DNA of 64,000 nt from Prochlorococcus sp. AG-402-I21 (GCA_003216955.1 QCHZ01000005.1:42708-106707), one strand, 5' to 3'; counted from the stretch's first letter, positions 30,859-40,793 are shown. Translations and numbers: made by a program. Notes: a model not told the origin generated them from the sequence alone.

Positions 30859-32388
30859 TTGTCGCGTTATCTACACACTTTATTGAAAGCGATTGATTTT
30901 CATGTCCCTCCAGGGTTAGCGAATCCAGAAATAAAAAATCTTTCATGTGATTCTAGAAAAATCGAAAAAGGTGATTTGTTCTTAGGTTTACCAGGTGAAA
31001 AAGTTGATGGAGGAATCTATTGGGAAAAAGCAATTGAGAGAGGTGCTTGTGCGGCCATTATTAGTAAAAATGCTTCTCTTTTAAATCCACCAACTAATAA
31101 AAATCCTGTAGTTATTATTCCGGATCCTGTATCACTACTTATGGGCAAATTAGCTGCACATTTTTGGGGTAAACCATCTAGTGAGATTTGTTTGATAGGA
31201 GTTACTGGTACTAACGGTAAAACGACCACATCATTTTTAATTGAATTTTTAACTACTTCGCTTGGCTATCCATCCGCCTTGTTTGGAACATTAATTAATC
31301 GATGGCCAAATCATGAGGAAACTTCAAAATATACAACTACTTTTGCTGTCCCTTTGCAGGAACAACTTAGTAAAGCAGTTAGGGCAGGGGTTGAATATGC
31401 AGCGATGGAAGTAAGTTCACATGCTTTGTCTCAGAATAGAGTTGCTGGTTGTGATTTTAGTGGGGCAATATTTACAAATCTTTCAAGAGACCATTTGGAT
31501 TATCACGATTCAATGGAATCTTATTTTGAGGCTAAAGCTAGGTTGTTCCGATCATATTTAATAGAAGATGATGGCCCTAGATCTGTAATTAACGTAGATG
31601 ATAGATGGGGTGCATTATTGGCAAAAGAGCTAAACCAAGAATGTTGGACATGTTCCTTAAAAGAAAACTCGCAAATTGGAGAAAAACCAGATTTATATAT
31701 TAGTAATCTTCAAATTATGCAAGATGGGTATACGGGAACATTGCATACGCCTATTGGTGCAGAAAACTTTTTTTCACCATTAATAGGCGATTTTAATTTA
31801 ATGAACATTTTGCAAGCAGTAGGAATTCTAGTTCAAAGAGGATTGCCCTTGAATGCTCTTTTGGCCGCTTTGAAAAAGTTCCCTGGAGTGCCAGGGAGAA
31901 TGCAACTGATAAATATTGATGGATTTAAAGTAAAAGATGGCTATCCACTAGTAATAGTAGATTATGCTCATACACCGGATGGCTTGCAAAATGCTTTAAT
32001 TGCATCGAGATCATTGACGAAAAAAAAATTAATTTGTGTCTTTGGTTGTGGTGGTAATAGAGATAAAGGTAAAAGATCTAAAATGGGAGAAGTTGCGACT
32101 AAGTTTGCAGACTCTGTGGTTGTGACATCTGATAACCCTCGGCAAGAAGATCCAAACGAAATTATTAAAGATATTGAAAGAGGTATGACTTATGATTCTG
32201 AAATCTCTGTTGAGCCAGAGAGATCTATAGCAATTCAAATGGCTATAGCGAAAGCCAAGAAAAATGATGTTGTTTTAATCGCAGGCAAAGGTCATGAAGA
32301 TTATCAAATTTTGAAAGATCAGAGAATTTATTTTGATGATCGTGAACAAGCTAGAAAAGCATTATCTTTAAAAACAAATTTTATTTAG
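30859..32388 (+). CDS. murE: UDP-MurNAc-tripeptide synthetase
   Basis: The enzyme has 509 residues from the chosen start. The Mur ligase N-domain includes LSCDSRKIEKGDLFLGLPGE. The ATP motif is GVTGTNGKTTTSFLIEF, the central domain has EVSSHALSQNRVAGCDF, and the C-domain has VIVDYAHTPDGLQNAL and TSDNPRQEDP. The DNPR sequence indicates addition of meso-diaminopimelate, as expected in a Gram-negative wall. AGAGG lies 7 bp before the TTG at 30859. A TTG at 30832 is in frame but has a poorer site. Confidence 0.94.
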   Translation: MSRYLHTLLKAIDFHVPPGLANPEIKNLSCDSRKIEKGDLFLGLPGEKVDGGIYWEKAIERGACAAIISKNASLLNPPTNKNPVVIIPDPVSLLMGKLAAHFWGKPSSEICLIGVTGTNGKTTTSFLIEFLTTSLGYPSALFGTLINRWPNHEETSKYTTTFAVPLQEQLSKAVRAGVEYAAMEVSSHALSQNRVAGCDFSGAIFTNLSRDHLDYHDSMESYFEAKARLFRSYLIEDDGPRSVINVDDRWGALLAKELNQECWTCSLKENSQIGEKPDLYISNLQIMQDGYTGTLHTPIGAENFFSPLIGDFNLMNILQAVGILVQRGLPLNALLAALKKFPGVPGRMQLINIDGFKVKDGYPLVIVDYAHTPDGLQNALIASRSLTKKKLICVFGCGGNRDKGKRSKMGEVATKFADSVVVTSDNPRQEDPNEIIKDIERGMTYDSEISVEPERSIAIQMAIAKAKKNDVVLIAGKGHEDYQILKDQRIYFDDREQARKALSLKTNFI

Positions 32389-32389
32389 A

Positions 32390-33592
32390 CTACTTAGTCG
32401 AGATGAAATTTTTTAGACCAATAACAAGATTATCGATCTCGTTTAAATCTGTTGTGACATGAACGCAAGCACGAAGCCATTTGGGATCTTCAAGAACTCT
32501 TATCCATATATTCTCTTTACCAAGATAGTTGACAACCTCTTCAGGAGAATTGATTCTATTAATAGTAAAACTTAGAATTCCTGCAGGTGGAGGACTGTTT
32601 AAAACAAGTTCAATGTTTTTGATTTGGTTTAGTTTTTCCCAAAGAATAGAGCTGAGGCTTTTAATCTTACAAAAACGCTCAGTCTCATGACCCTCATCGT
32701 TTAACATAATTAGAGAGCTTCTGAGACCAGCTAAAAGAGGGATACAAGAAGTCGCTATTTCAAAACGTCTGCCATCAGAATGAAAAGGAGTTTTATTGTT
32801 GACATATATGCCTTCTTCAGCTTTTAAGCTTTTCCAGCCAATTAATGTTGGGCTTGACTCTTCTAGAACTCTTGTTGAAAGAGCAACAGCTCCTAGCCCC
32901 TCAGGCCCGTACGCCCATTTATGTCCTGTAAACGCATATATGTCTGCATGGTCACAAGCATCTTTAATTGGTATGTGACAAAAACTTTGAGCAGCATCAA
33001 CTAATAAATAAGGTTTGCTTGAATGTACTTGAAGTCTTTTGGAAATAAGTTCAATTGGCATAATCTGTCCAGTATTCCAAAGGAGATGTGAGAGAACAAC
33101 GAGCTTTGTATTTTTTTTTAGATATTCATCTATCAATTTAAGTACTTCTTTAGACGTCTTATCTTTCTTGTCGTTACCATTGTATGATTTTGATATGGGA
33201 AGTATGGTGATTGTTAGATTCTTTTTTCGAGCTAACTCTTTACATGCTGCTACTATCCCAGGATGTTCACAATCGCTAAGTAATAAATTATCACCATCAG
33301 AAAATGGCAAACCTAGTAAAGGTAAGATACAACCGCAGGTGACATTTTCAGTAAAGGCAATTCTCTTAGGATGAATACCGCAAATCTCTGCTATAAGATT
33401 TTTCGTAGTTATGACTTCTTTAGTAATGTATGGCCAAACTTTATTTGTGAATGGACCTAAGTTTTGAATTGTTTGCCAACTTGAAGTTATTGCATTTAAT
33501 GATTGAGTTGGGAGTGGACCTTGTCCTCCATAATTAAAATAGTCTTTATTTTGTAGGGCGGGCATATTGTCTTTGAACAATATTGGTGACAT
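32390..33592 (-). CDS. Class V aminotransferase, cysteine desulfurase or C-DES-like
   Basis: This 400-residue PLP protein belongs to the NifS/class V family. The PLP lysine is in DIYAFTGHKWAYGPEGLGAV; LLVDAAQSFCHIPIKD holds the cofactor aspartate, and FTENVTCGCILPLLGL is near the N-terminus. The catalytic cysteine loop of true IscS/SufS is not obvious. It resembles the cyanobacterial L-cysteine/cystine lyase (C-DES) branch, which yields sulfur as persulfide. It faces murE convergently with a 1 bp gap. Confidence 0.75.
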   Translation of the reverse strand: MSPILFKDNMPALQNKDYFNYGGQGPLPTQSLNAITSSWQTIQNLGPFTNKVWPYITKEVITTKNLIAEICGIHPKRIAFTENVTCGCILPLLGLPFSDGDNLLLSDCEHPGIVAACKELARKKNLTITILPISKSYNGNDKKDKTSKEVLKLIDEYLKKNTKLVVLSHLLWNTGQIMPIELISKRLQVHSSKPYLLVDAAQSFCHIPIKDACDHADIYAFTGHKWAYGPEGLGAVALSTRVLEESSPTLIGWKSLKAEEGIYVNNKTPFHSDGRRFEIATSCIPLLAGLRSSLIMLNDEGHETERFCKIKSLSSILWEKLNQIKNIELVLNSPPPAGILSFTINRINSPEEVVNYLGKENIWIRVLEDPKWLRACVHVTTDLNEIDNLVIGLKNFISTK

Positions 33593-33769
33593 ATCTTTTA
33601 TCTTTTGGTGTCGTAACTAACAATATCTTTTTTTTGCCAACTTACCAATTTATTTTTATCTTCTAGTTATGTGAACCTAAACGTCTACCATTTTTATTAT
33701 ATTCTGGAACAATTTTAAATCATTAAGGACGACATTAAAGTATGATGGTTTTTATTTTTTAATTGGTTT

Positions 33770-33907
33770 ATGAATATCAAAAAAGAACAAAAAATCAAAG
33801 CTCAAGAATGGGTGGTAATGTTTGATGGGCAAATAAAAAAAAGTGAGAAAGAGATTGATGCTTATGAGCATCATTTGGAAGTTAATAATCAAAAGAATGA
33901 ATATTGA
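33770..33907 (+). CDS. Small charged protein, 45 residues
   Basis: Not recognised. MNIKKEQKIKAQEWVVMFDG leads into QIKKSEKEIDAYEHHLEVNN and QKNEY. It is very hydrophilic with no membrane segment. Confidence 0.5.
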   Translation: MNIKKEQKIKAQEWVVMFDGQIKKSEKEIDAYEHHLEVNNQKNEY

Positions 33908-34039
33908 TTAGATTTTGGTACCATCGGGCAAATTAGTGATAATGATATTTTTGTTGAATTTTTGAATTACTTTCTATTTATGCTGCTTCACTTTTTGTGG
34001 CTTTTTATATTAATATGAATGTCCTAATTAATTCTGAAG

Positions 34040-34138
34040 ATGAAAATTGATTTTGGCCCTGTAACTTTTAGCAGGATTGCTAGCATCCTTTTGATACTTG
34101 GGTTTTTTGGGCTTTTGGCTTATAATTCTACTCTCTAA
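34040..34138 (+). CDS. Small membrane protein, 32 residues
   Basis: Not recognised. MKIDFGPVTFSRIASILLIL then GFFGLLAYNSTL: one helix after a short polar start. Its size and shape match photosystem or cytochrome b6f micro-subunits, but no known motif is present. A frame ending 11 bp inside it (33957-34050) encodes another helix but lacks a normal start. Confidence 0.5.
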   Translation: MKIDFGPVTFSRIASILLILGFFGLLAYNSTL

Positions 34139-34389
34139 TAATATTTTAATGAATTTTTTATTATGAAACAATTTAATCTAATAACTAGGAATTAAATTGG
34201 TTTACATAACTACTTATCAATTTATCTCTAATATATTCATTATTTAAACATTAGTTAAATATAAATTATTTTTGACTTTTTGATTAATAAAAATAAAGAT
34301 ATTAATAATAGGACAATTTAAGTAGTTTCCATTTTAGCTCTCGATGTCTTTGTTCATACAGTAGAATTAATTGAATTTGATTAATACGA

Positions 34390-34626
34390 ATGGAAACCTC
34401 AACTACTGATCCAACATTATTGATGCTCATAGGAGGAATAATTGTTTTACTAGCTGGCTCAGTAGCCTATGGAGTTTATTCAACATTCGGTTCAGGCTCA
34501 AAGGAGCTAAGAGATACTATTGATGAACACGCAAAAATGCATGAATTAGGTATCGCTCATGGACATGGTGGAAGTTCAGAGGCTTATGAGATGTCTGGCA
34601 AACTTCAAAAGGATCAAATTTCGTAA
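34390..34626 (+). CDS. PsbN-like protein with histidine-containing tail
   Basis: The product has 78 residues. METSTTDPTLLMLIGGIIVL is followed by LAGSVAYGVYSTFGSGSKEL and RDTIDEHAKMHELG. This matches the PsbN plan (MET, one helix, G-x-Y-T-A-F-G-x-x-S-x-x-L-R-D-x-x-x-E-H) but runs about 30 residues longer, with the tail GIAHGHGGSSEAYEMSGKL. PsbN assists photosystem II assembly and is usually 43-46 residues near psbH, which is absent here. It is therefore probably a paralog. The histidines fit with the metal transporter gene 115 bp downstream. An AT-rich region (34139-34389) with no gene precedes it. Confidence 0.55.
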   Translation: METSTTDPTLLMLIGGIIVLLAGSVAYGVYSTFGSGSKELRDTIDEHAKMHELGIAHGHGGSSEAYEMSGKLQKDQIS

Positions 34627-34740
34627 AAGCCAACAAAATTAAACTAGTGGGATGTAATATTGAGAAATTAAGGTTGAAAAATTGATCCTTTTAGATGAGG
34701 GCGATATCTATCTGATGATAAAAAATCATCCTTCATTTCT

Positions 34741-35409
34741 ATGTTGATTAGTATACTAACTGGATTTGCAGCTGGTGCAGTACATGTCGTTAGCGGAGCT
34801 GATCATATGGTCGCAATGGCACCTTCCTCTATTCAAAAACCCCGAATAGCATTAATTGAAGGGTTGGCATGGGGGATTGGACACTCAGCAGGGGTTTTAA
34901 TTCTCTCAATATTGGCAATTTTAGCTAAGGATTTAATAAATATTCAATTGATGTCTTCTTATGCGGAGTTCCTTGTTGGTATAAGCCTTTTGATTGTGGG
35001 ATTCCTGGCTATTAGGACTTCCTTAAAAGTTAAGATTCACATGCATCAGCATATGCATGGAGAAGAAAAGCCTCATAAGCATTTTCATTTTCATTCACCT
35101 GGAAATAAACTTCATAGAAGTCATACACATGCCGCAACGGGACTGGGTATTTTGCACGGGTTTGCTGGCGCTAGTCATTTGATAGCAGTTATTCCTGCGC
35201 TGGCATTGCCATTGTTTGGAGCATTGGCTTATTTATTTGCATATTTACTTGGATCAGTATTCGCAATGGGATGCGTAGTTTTAGGTATATCTTTTGCAAC
35301 GAGTAAAGCGAACAAAATGTTTTATCCTTTTTTGATGCGATCAGTAGGGGCATTATCAATAGTTACAGGAATATTTTGGCTTCAAAAGACTTCATCACTA
35401 ACTTTTTAA
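34741..35409 (+). CDS. NicO/UreH-type metal transporter with His-rich loop
   Basis: This 222-residue membrane protein has about six helices. The N-terminal motif GAVHVVSGADHMVAM and GLAWGIGHSAGVLIL resemble the HxxxGxDH and GH signatures of nickel/cobalt transporters (NicO/HupE/UreH class). The cytoplasmic loop (about 100-130) is a histidine run (HMHQHMHGEEKPHKHFHF, then HRSHTH). The second half repeats the fold with GLGILHGFAGASHLIAV. It probably moves nickel or cobalt. Urease or B12 use is an inference, and the direction of transport is uncertain. Confidence 0.75.
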   Translation: MLISILTGFAAGAVHVVSGADHMVAMAPSSIQKPRIALIEGLAWGIGHSAGVLILSILAILAKDLINIQLMSSYAEFLVGISLLIVGFLAIRTSLKVKIHMHQHMHGEEKPHKHFHFHSPGNKLHRSHTHAATGLGILHGFAGASHLIAVIPALALPLFGALAYLFAYLLGSVFAMGCVVLGISFATSKANKMFYPFLMRSVGALSIVTGIFWLQKTSSLTF

Positions 35410-35420
35410 AATTCTTCTTC

Positions 35421-35555
35421 ATGAATTACACAGCTAGCCTTATTGCTTTAGGTTGCTTCTTTTTATGGGTTGTTATTGCGACACTGATTTGGGCAAGAAG
35501 AATGAGAAAACTTAAAAAAGAATATTCTCTTAATAAGTCAAAAATCAAAAATTAA
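35421..35555 (+). CDS. Small membrane protein, 44 residues
   Basis: Not recognised. MNYTASLIALGCFFLWVVIA with TLIWARRMRKLKKEYSLNKS: one helix followed by a strongly basic tail, so the C-terminus should be cytoplasmic. It lies 11 bp after the metal transporter, probably in the same transcript. Confidence 0.55.
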   Translation: MNYTASLIALGCFFLWVVIATLIWARRMRKLKKEYSLNKSKIKN

Positions 35556-35644
35556 TTGATACATCATTTTTCATCTTTAGATACATATTTATTAGTGAAA
35601 ATGATTAAAGATTATGTATGATTATTCAATTATAAATAAGATTG

Positions 35645-35905
35645 ATGAAAGGTGTTTTGTTTTTCTTAGGCTCTATCTTTAGATGGCCTGTTCAAAATAC
35701 AAAAAATTTTTTGATTCTGCATGTTTATCTTTTAGTTGTATATGGAATAACTTTTTTGTTAAGAAACATAGGTATAGAATTATCTAACCTTATTTTTACA
35801 GTTGGTCTAATGGCTCCAATTGGCTATCTTATTTATAATGGTCTACCTTTAGATTGTCTTGACTATAAGTCTGCAATTAAAAGGGAATTAAAGTCTCTAA
35901 ATTAA
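35645..35905 (+). CDS. Hypothetical membrane protein, 86 residues
   Basis: Not recognised. MKGVLFFLGSIFRWPVQNTK is followed by two hydrophobic helices (FLILHVYLLVVYGITFLL; LIFTVGLMAPIGYLIY) and a charged end AIKRELKSLN. ATG at 35645 is preferred over a TTG one codon before. It is convergent with the Nfu gene. Confidence 0.6.
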   Translation: MKGVLFFLGSIFRWPVQNTKNFLILHVYLLVVYGITFLLRNIGIELSNLIFTVGLMAPIGYLIYNGLPLDCLDYKSAIKRELKSLN

Positions 35906-35932
35906 GTATCAAAGGTTAATTAAAAAGACAAT

Positions 35933-36178
35933 TTATAAAACTTGTATTACTTCGCTAACCTCTGGAATCATTTCCCTTAGCTTTCTTTCAATACCCATTT
36001 TTAGAGTCATTGTGCTACTAGGGCAACTTCCGCAAGCTCCCTGAAGTCTAACTTTGACAATTGGTCCATCTATTTCAGCTATTTCTACATTTCCTCCATC
36101 AGCCATGAGAAATGGTCTTAATTCATCAAGAACCTTTTCAACGTTTTCTGACGTAAGTGCAAGAGTTTCGTCGCTCAT
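35933..36178 (-). CDS. NifU-like (Nfu) iron-sulfur scaffold protein
   Basis: This 81-residue single-domain protein corresponds to the NifU C-terminal domain. Landmarks are [20 protein letters not shown] and [20 protein letters not shown], with the C-x-x-C cluster-binding pair. Nfu proteins hand 4Fe-4S clusters to apo-proteins, in cyanobacteria notably photosystem I. It is divergent from mqo. Confidence 0.92.
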   Translation of the reverse strand: MSDETLALTSENVEKVLDELRPFLMADGGNVEIAEIDGPIVKVRLQGACGSCPSSTMTLKMGIERKLREMIPEVSEVIQVL

Positions 36179-36252
36179 TTTGGTTTACTTAATTTAATTT
36201 TGCTTAGCTTAGTTAATTGCAGGATAGTCTGTATGTAATCTTGATAAAGATT

Positions 36253-37743
36253 TTGTTTAATACCAGTACCTCAAAGTCAGAAAATACTTATGACGCAATA
36301 TTAGTAGGTGCAGGAATTATGAGCTCAACTCTTGCAGTACTTCTGCATGAGCTTGAGCCAGATTTACGATTGCTGGTTGTTGAAAGGTTACCTTCTGCTG
36401 GTTTGGAAAGTAGTTGTGCTAAGAATAATGCTGGAACAGGACATGCAGCTAATTGTGAGCTTAATTACACTTCAATCCAAGAGGATGGCTCTCTTAGTAC
36501 CACCAAAGCTTTTGAAATAAATAAATCCTTTGAGCAAAGCTTAGAGTTTTGGGCATCTTTGGTAGAAAAAGGGAAATTGATACCAAAAAATTTTTTAAAT
36601 AAGTTGCCGCACATCAGCCTTGTCTTTGGAGATGGAGATATTTCATTGCTTACAAAAAGGTTTTCTGAACTTAGCTCTCATGCTGCTTTTGCTCAAATGG
36701 AATTCACCAAGGATCATGGTGAATTAAAAGATTGGATTCCATTGATTATGGATGGTAGGAAACAGAGTGAAAAGATTGCTGCGACAAGAATTCCAAGAGG
36801 AACTGATATTGATTTTGGCAATTTAACTCGCTCATATATCAATCAAATTGAAGGGGCAAAATCTATTGAGATTAACTACTCTACTAATGTTGAAAACCTT
36901 GAAAAAGATAGAGAAGGAGATTGGTATTTATCTTTAAAAGGGGCAGAAAAAAATAGGGTTGTTAGATCAAAGTTTGTTTTCCTTGGGGCAGGAGGAGGTG
37001 CTTTATCCCTTTTGCAAAAATCGGGAATTCCGGAAGGATTATCATATGCAGGCTTTCCTGTCAGCGGTAACTGGTTGATTTGTGACGAGGAGAAATTAAC
37101 AAAAACACATAATGCAAAGGTTTATGGAAACGCAGCAGTTGGAGCACCCCCAATGTCTGTACCACACTTAGACACAAGATGGATAGATGGAAAAAGATCT
37201 CTTTTGTTCGGCCCTTTTGCAGGATTTAGTTCAAATTTTTTAAAATATGGATCAAAATTGGATTGGTTTAGATCCATCAAAACAACTAATCTTTTCTCTA
37301 TGATGCAAGCGGGAATAGACAATATAGATCTAGTAAAATACTTATTAAATCAATTAATACAAACAAATGAGGATAGAATAGAAACTTTAAAAATATTTCT
37401 TCCTAAGGCTTCTTCTAACGATTGGAAGGTCTCAATTGCAGGGCAGCGGGTTCAAATAATTAAACAAACATCAAAAGGAGGTATTTTGAAAATGGGGACA
37501 GAAGTAGTTACTTCATCAGATGGATCTTTAGCTGCTTTGCTTGGGGCTTCTCCTGGCGCAAGCACAGCAGTCACAATCATGATTGAAGTCTTAAACCGGT
37601 GCTGGCACGAGAAAATGAAATCAATTAAATGGAAAAATAAAATGTTAGAGCTTTTTCCCAGTATTGAGACTGATATTAATTCAAATCAAGAAGTACTTTT
37701 GGCAATTCGCAAAAGAAACGATTTCTTACTTAAATTAATTTAA
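36253..37743 (+). CDS. mqo: Malate:quinone oxidoreductase
   Basis: This membrane-associated FAD enzyme oxidises malate to oxaloacetate and reduces quinone. The FAD motif AILVGAGIMSSTLAVLLHEL is near the N-terminus. GTDIDFGNLTRSYINQ, VFLGAGGGALSLLQKSGIPE, FPVSGNWLICD and the C-terminal EVVTSSDGSLAALLGASPGA are typical. Length is 496 residues from TTG 36253. A TTG at 36217 would add 12 non-conserved residues. It provides the malate step of a partial TCA cycle. Confidence 0.92.
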   Translation: MFNTSTSKSENTYDAILVGAGIMSSTLAVLLHELEPDLRLLVVERLPSAGLESSCAKNNAGTGHAANCELNYTSIQEDGSLSTTKAFEINKSFEQSLEFWASLVEKGKLIPKNFLNKLPHISLVFGDGDISLLTKRFSELSSHAAFAQMEFTKDHGELKDWIPLIMDGRKQSEKIAATRIPRGTDIDFGNLTRSYINQIEGAKSIEINYSTNVENLEKDREGDWYLSLKGAEKNRVVRSKFVFLGAGGGALSLLQKSGIPEGLSYAGFPVSGNWLICDEEKLTKTHNAKVYGNAAVGAPPMSVPHLDTRWIDGKRSLLFGPFAGFSSNFLKYGSKLDWFRSIKTTNLFSMMQAGIDNIDLVKYLLNQLIQTNEDRIETLKIFLPKASSNDWKVSIAGQRVQIIKQTSKGGILKMGTEVVTSSDGSLAALLGASPGASTAVTIMIEVLNRCWHEKMKSIKWKNKMLELFPSIETDINSNQEVLLAIRKRNDFLLKLI

Positions 37744-37827
37744 AACTTAAGTATTGGTGAGCTATATTTAATCTTTATTTAGTGTTGAATTGATAAATGA
37801 AGATCTTACTCCTTTGATTTCATTCGG

Positions 37828-39639
37828 ATGACTAATGTTCCTATTTCTCGTCTGAGGAACTTCTGTATAATTGCTCATATTGACCATGGTAAATCAACCT
37901 TGGCCGACAGGCTTCTTCAGGATACTGGCACTGTCTCCTCTAGGGACATGCAAGAACAATTCTTGGACAATATGGACCTTGAGAGAGAGAGAGGAATAAC
38001 TATAAAATTACAGGCTGCGCGAATGAATTATAAAGCCGATGATGGAGAGGAATATGTCCTGAATTTGATTGATACTCCTGGCCATGTTGACTTCTCTTAT
38101 GAGGTGAGTAGATCATTGCAGGCTTGTGAAGGTGCTTTGCTGGTTGTTGATGCTAGTCAAGGAGTTGAAGCTCAAACTTTGGCCAATGTTTACCTTGCCT
38201 TGGAAAATGATTTAGAAATTATTCCTGTTCTCAATAAAGTTGATTTACCTGGGGCTGATCCTGAGAAAATCAAAAATGAAATTGAATCAATTATTGGTTT
38301 AGATACATCTAAGGCAATTTCCTGTTCTGCTAAAACAGGGGTTGGTATTCCAGAAATACTTCAAGCAGTAGTAGATAGAATACCTTCCCCGAAAGATAAT
38401 GCTGATCAAGCTACAAAAGCACTTATTTTTGATTCCTATTACGACCCTTACAGAGGGGTGATTGTCTATTTCAGAATCATGAGTGGTGGCATAAGTAAGA
38501 AAGACAAGGTTTTACTGATGGCTAGCAAAAAAAGTTATGAATTAGATGAAATAGGTGTTATGGCTCCTGATCAAGTAAAAGTAAATTCTCTTCATGCTGG
38601 TGAAGTTGGATATTTAGCTGCATCAATCAAAGCAGTTGCTGACGCAAGAGTCGGGGATACGATCACGTTGCAGGATAGACCAGCTGAAGAAGCATTACCA
38701 GGTTATACCGAAGCCAAACCAATGGTTTTTTGTGGGTTGTTTCCCACGGATGCAGATCAATATCCAGATCTAAGAGAGGCTTTAGATAAATTACAGCTAT
38801 CCGATGCCGCATTGAAATATGAACCTGAGACGAGCAGTGCAATGGGGTTTGGCTTTCGTTGTGGATTCTTAGGTTTATTGCATATGGAAATTGTTCAAGA
38901 GCGTCTAGAACGCGAATATGATTTGGATTTAATTGTTACTGCACCCTCAGTTATTTATAAAGTGAAAATGACTGATGGGGAAGTTTTGATGATCGATAAT
39001 CCAGCTACTCTTCCAGATCCACAAAAACGTGAAACCATAGAAGAACCCTATGTCCGAATGGAAATTTATGCTCCTAATGATTACAACGGAACTTTGATGG
39101 GACTTTGTCAGGATAGAAGAGGCGACTTTATTGATATGAAGTACATAACGACTGATCGAGTCACTCTTATTTATGAAATACCATTAGCAGAAGTTGTCAC
39201 CGACTTCTTTGACCAGATGAAAAGTAGAACAAAGGGATATGCTTCAATGGAATATCATTTGATTGGTTATAGAGAAAATGATTTAGTCAGATTAGACGTT
39301 TTAATTAATTCAGAGCGAGCTGACCCTTTAACGACAATTGTTCATAAAGATAATGCTTATGGTGTAGGGAAAGGACTTGTTGAGAAATTAAAAGAACTTA
39401 TTCCAAAACAGCAATTTAAGATTCCTCTTCAGGCTTCAATTGGGAGTCGAATCATTGCAAGTGAAGGTATTAGTGCATTACGTAAAGATGTTTTGTCCAA
39501 GTGCTACGGGGGCGATATTTCCAGAAAAAAGAAATTGTTGAAGAAACAGGCAAAAGGGAAAAAACGAATGAAGTCTATGGGAAAGGTAGATGTTCCCCAA
39601 GAGGCCTTTATGGCTGTCTTGAAATTAAATAATGATTAA
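37828..39639 (+). CDS. lepA: Elongation factor 4 (LepA)
   Basis: This 603-residue GTPase has the LepA layout. G1 is [15 protein letters not shown], followed by G3 [16 protein letters not shown] and G4 [10 protein letters not shown]. Domains II, III and V and the LepA-specific C-terminal domain follow ([40 protein letters not shown]). It acts on stalled ribosomes. The start at ATG 37828 agrees with the family. Confidence 0.97.
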   Translation: MTNVPISRLRNFCIIAHIDHGKSTLADRLLQDTGTVSSRDMQEQFLDNMDLERERGITIKLQAARMNYKADDGEEYVLNLIDTPGHVDFSYEVSRSLQACEGALLVVDASQGVEAQTLANVYLALENDLEIIPVLNKVDLPGADPEKIKNEIESIIGLDTSKAISCSAKTGVGIPEILQAVVDRIPSPKDNADQATKALIFDSYYDPYRGVIVYFRIMSGGISKKDKVLLMASKKSYELDEIGVMAPDQVKVNSLHAGEVGYLAASIKAVADARVGDTITLQDRPAEEALPGYTEAKPMVFCGLFPTDADQYPDLREALDKLQLSDAALKYEPETSSAMGFGFRCGFLGLLHMEIVQERLEREYDLDLIVTAPSVIYKVKMTDGEVLMIDNPATLPDPQKRETIEEPYVRMEIYAPNDYNGTLMGLCQDRRGDFIDMKYITTDRVTLIYEIPLAEVVTDFFDQMKSRTKGYASMEYHLIGYRENDLVRLDVLINSERADPLTTIVHKDNAYGVGKGLVEKLKELIPKQQFKIPLQASIGSRIIASEGISALRKDVLSKCYGGDISRKKKLLKKQAKGKKRMKSMGKVDVPQEAFMAVLKLNND

Positions 39640-39655
39640 TAGATATTTTTATAAT

Positions 39656-39823
39656 CTAGGTTTGTATGGGATAGCTTATTTCACTTGAATGATTAATAAA
39701 CATTGAGGCTTCCTTATTCCCTTTGTCTTTGGTTAAGTTTGTCCATATAAAACCTATAATTATTAATGCTGCAATGGTTATTGAGAGCTCACCTATGGTG
39801 AGACCATCATTTTTTAAATGCAT
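39656..39823 (-). CDS. Small membrane protein, 55 residues
   Basis: Not recognised. MHLKNDGLTIGELSITIAAL, then IIIGFIWTNLTKDKGNKEAS and MFINHSSEI. One transmembrane helix with a short cytoplasmic start. It is on the strand opposite lepA, its stop 16 bp from the lepA stop. Confidence 0.55.
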   Translation of the reverse strand: MHLKNDGLTIGELSITIAALIIIGFIWTNLTKDKGNKEASMFINHSSEISYPIQT

Positions 39824-39914
39824 CTTAAATTGTATGTATTAATTTATTTAAGCAATTTTTTTTTATTTTTCTACCTTTTATAGCTAAATTTAATTAGGTC
39901 TTATTATTTGATCA

Positions 39915-40772
39915 TTGAATCTGAGAAATTTTTTAAGACGAAAGAATTTGTCGACACGATTATTTTTCGCTGGGTTGATAATTTTATCCGTATATATAGT
40001 TATCTCTATTTTTATGCCACTATTAATATCTTTAAATATAATACCTAATGGTGAATTTGGACTGGGCAATCCGATTTTTTCAGCTCCATCTATAGATCAC
40101 TGGTGTGGAACAGATCGACTAGGAAGAGATGTTTGTATTAGAACTTTGGCTGCTAGCGGAGTTGCGTTACAGGTTGTTTTTGTGGCCGTATCTCTTGCTG
40201 TTCTAGTAGGGATACCTCTAGGGCTTTTAAGTGGCTATATTGGTGGTCTATTGGATAGGGTTTTGGTGCTTTTGATGGATACTCTTTATACCATTCCTGT
40301 CCTCCTTCTTTCTGTGGTGATGGCATTTTTATTGGGTAGAGGGATACTGAATGCTTCAATAGCATTATGCGTCGTTTATATTCCTCAATATTTTCGACTT
40401 GTTAGAAACCAAACTTCACAGGTTAAGTCAGAACTTTATATCGAGGCAGCCATCTCAATGGGTGCTTCCCCTTTGTGGGTGATAAGAAAGTACCTTCTTA
40501 AAAATGTACTTACCTCTGTCCCTGTGGTCTTAACCCTTAATGCTGCAGATGCTGTATTGGTTCTTGGGGGATTGGGCTTTCTTGGATTAGGTCTTCCTGA
40601 GAATATTCCAGAATGGGGAAGTGATTTAAATATGGCATTAGTTGCATTACCTACTGGTATCTGGTGGACAGCGATCTACCCTGGCATGGCTATGTTCGTT
40701 TTAGTGTTGGGTCTTTCATTTATTGGAGAAGGCTTAGAGAAATTTATCAGTGAAACCAGTTTGCAAGATTGA
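39915..40772 (+). CDS. OppC/DppC-type ABC transporter permease
   Basis: This 285-residue permease has an OppC N-terminal segment with HWCGTDRLGRDVCIRTL, about six membrane helices and the EAA loop YIEAAISMGASPLWVIRKYL. Relatives move peptides or nickel. No OppB partner, ATPase or binding protein is adjacent, so the rest of the system must be elsewhere. It starts at TTG 39915. Confidence 0.82.
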   Translation: MNLRNFLRRKNLSTRLFFAGLIILSVYIVISIFMPLLISLNIIPNGEFGLGNPIFSAPSIDHWCGTDRLGRDVCIRTLAASGVALQVVFVAVSLAVLVGIPLGLLSGYIGGLLDRVLVLLMDTLYTIPVLLLSVVMAFLLGRGILNASIALCVVYIPQYFRLVRNQTSQVKSELYIEAAISMGASPLWVIRKYLLKNVLTSVPVVLTLNAADAVLVLGGLGFLGLGLPENIPEWGSDLNMALVALPTGIWWTAIYPGMAMFVLVLGLSFIGEGLEKFISETSLQD

Positions 40773-40793
40773 ATCATACTTGAGGTTTGGAAT

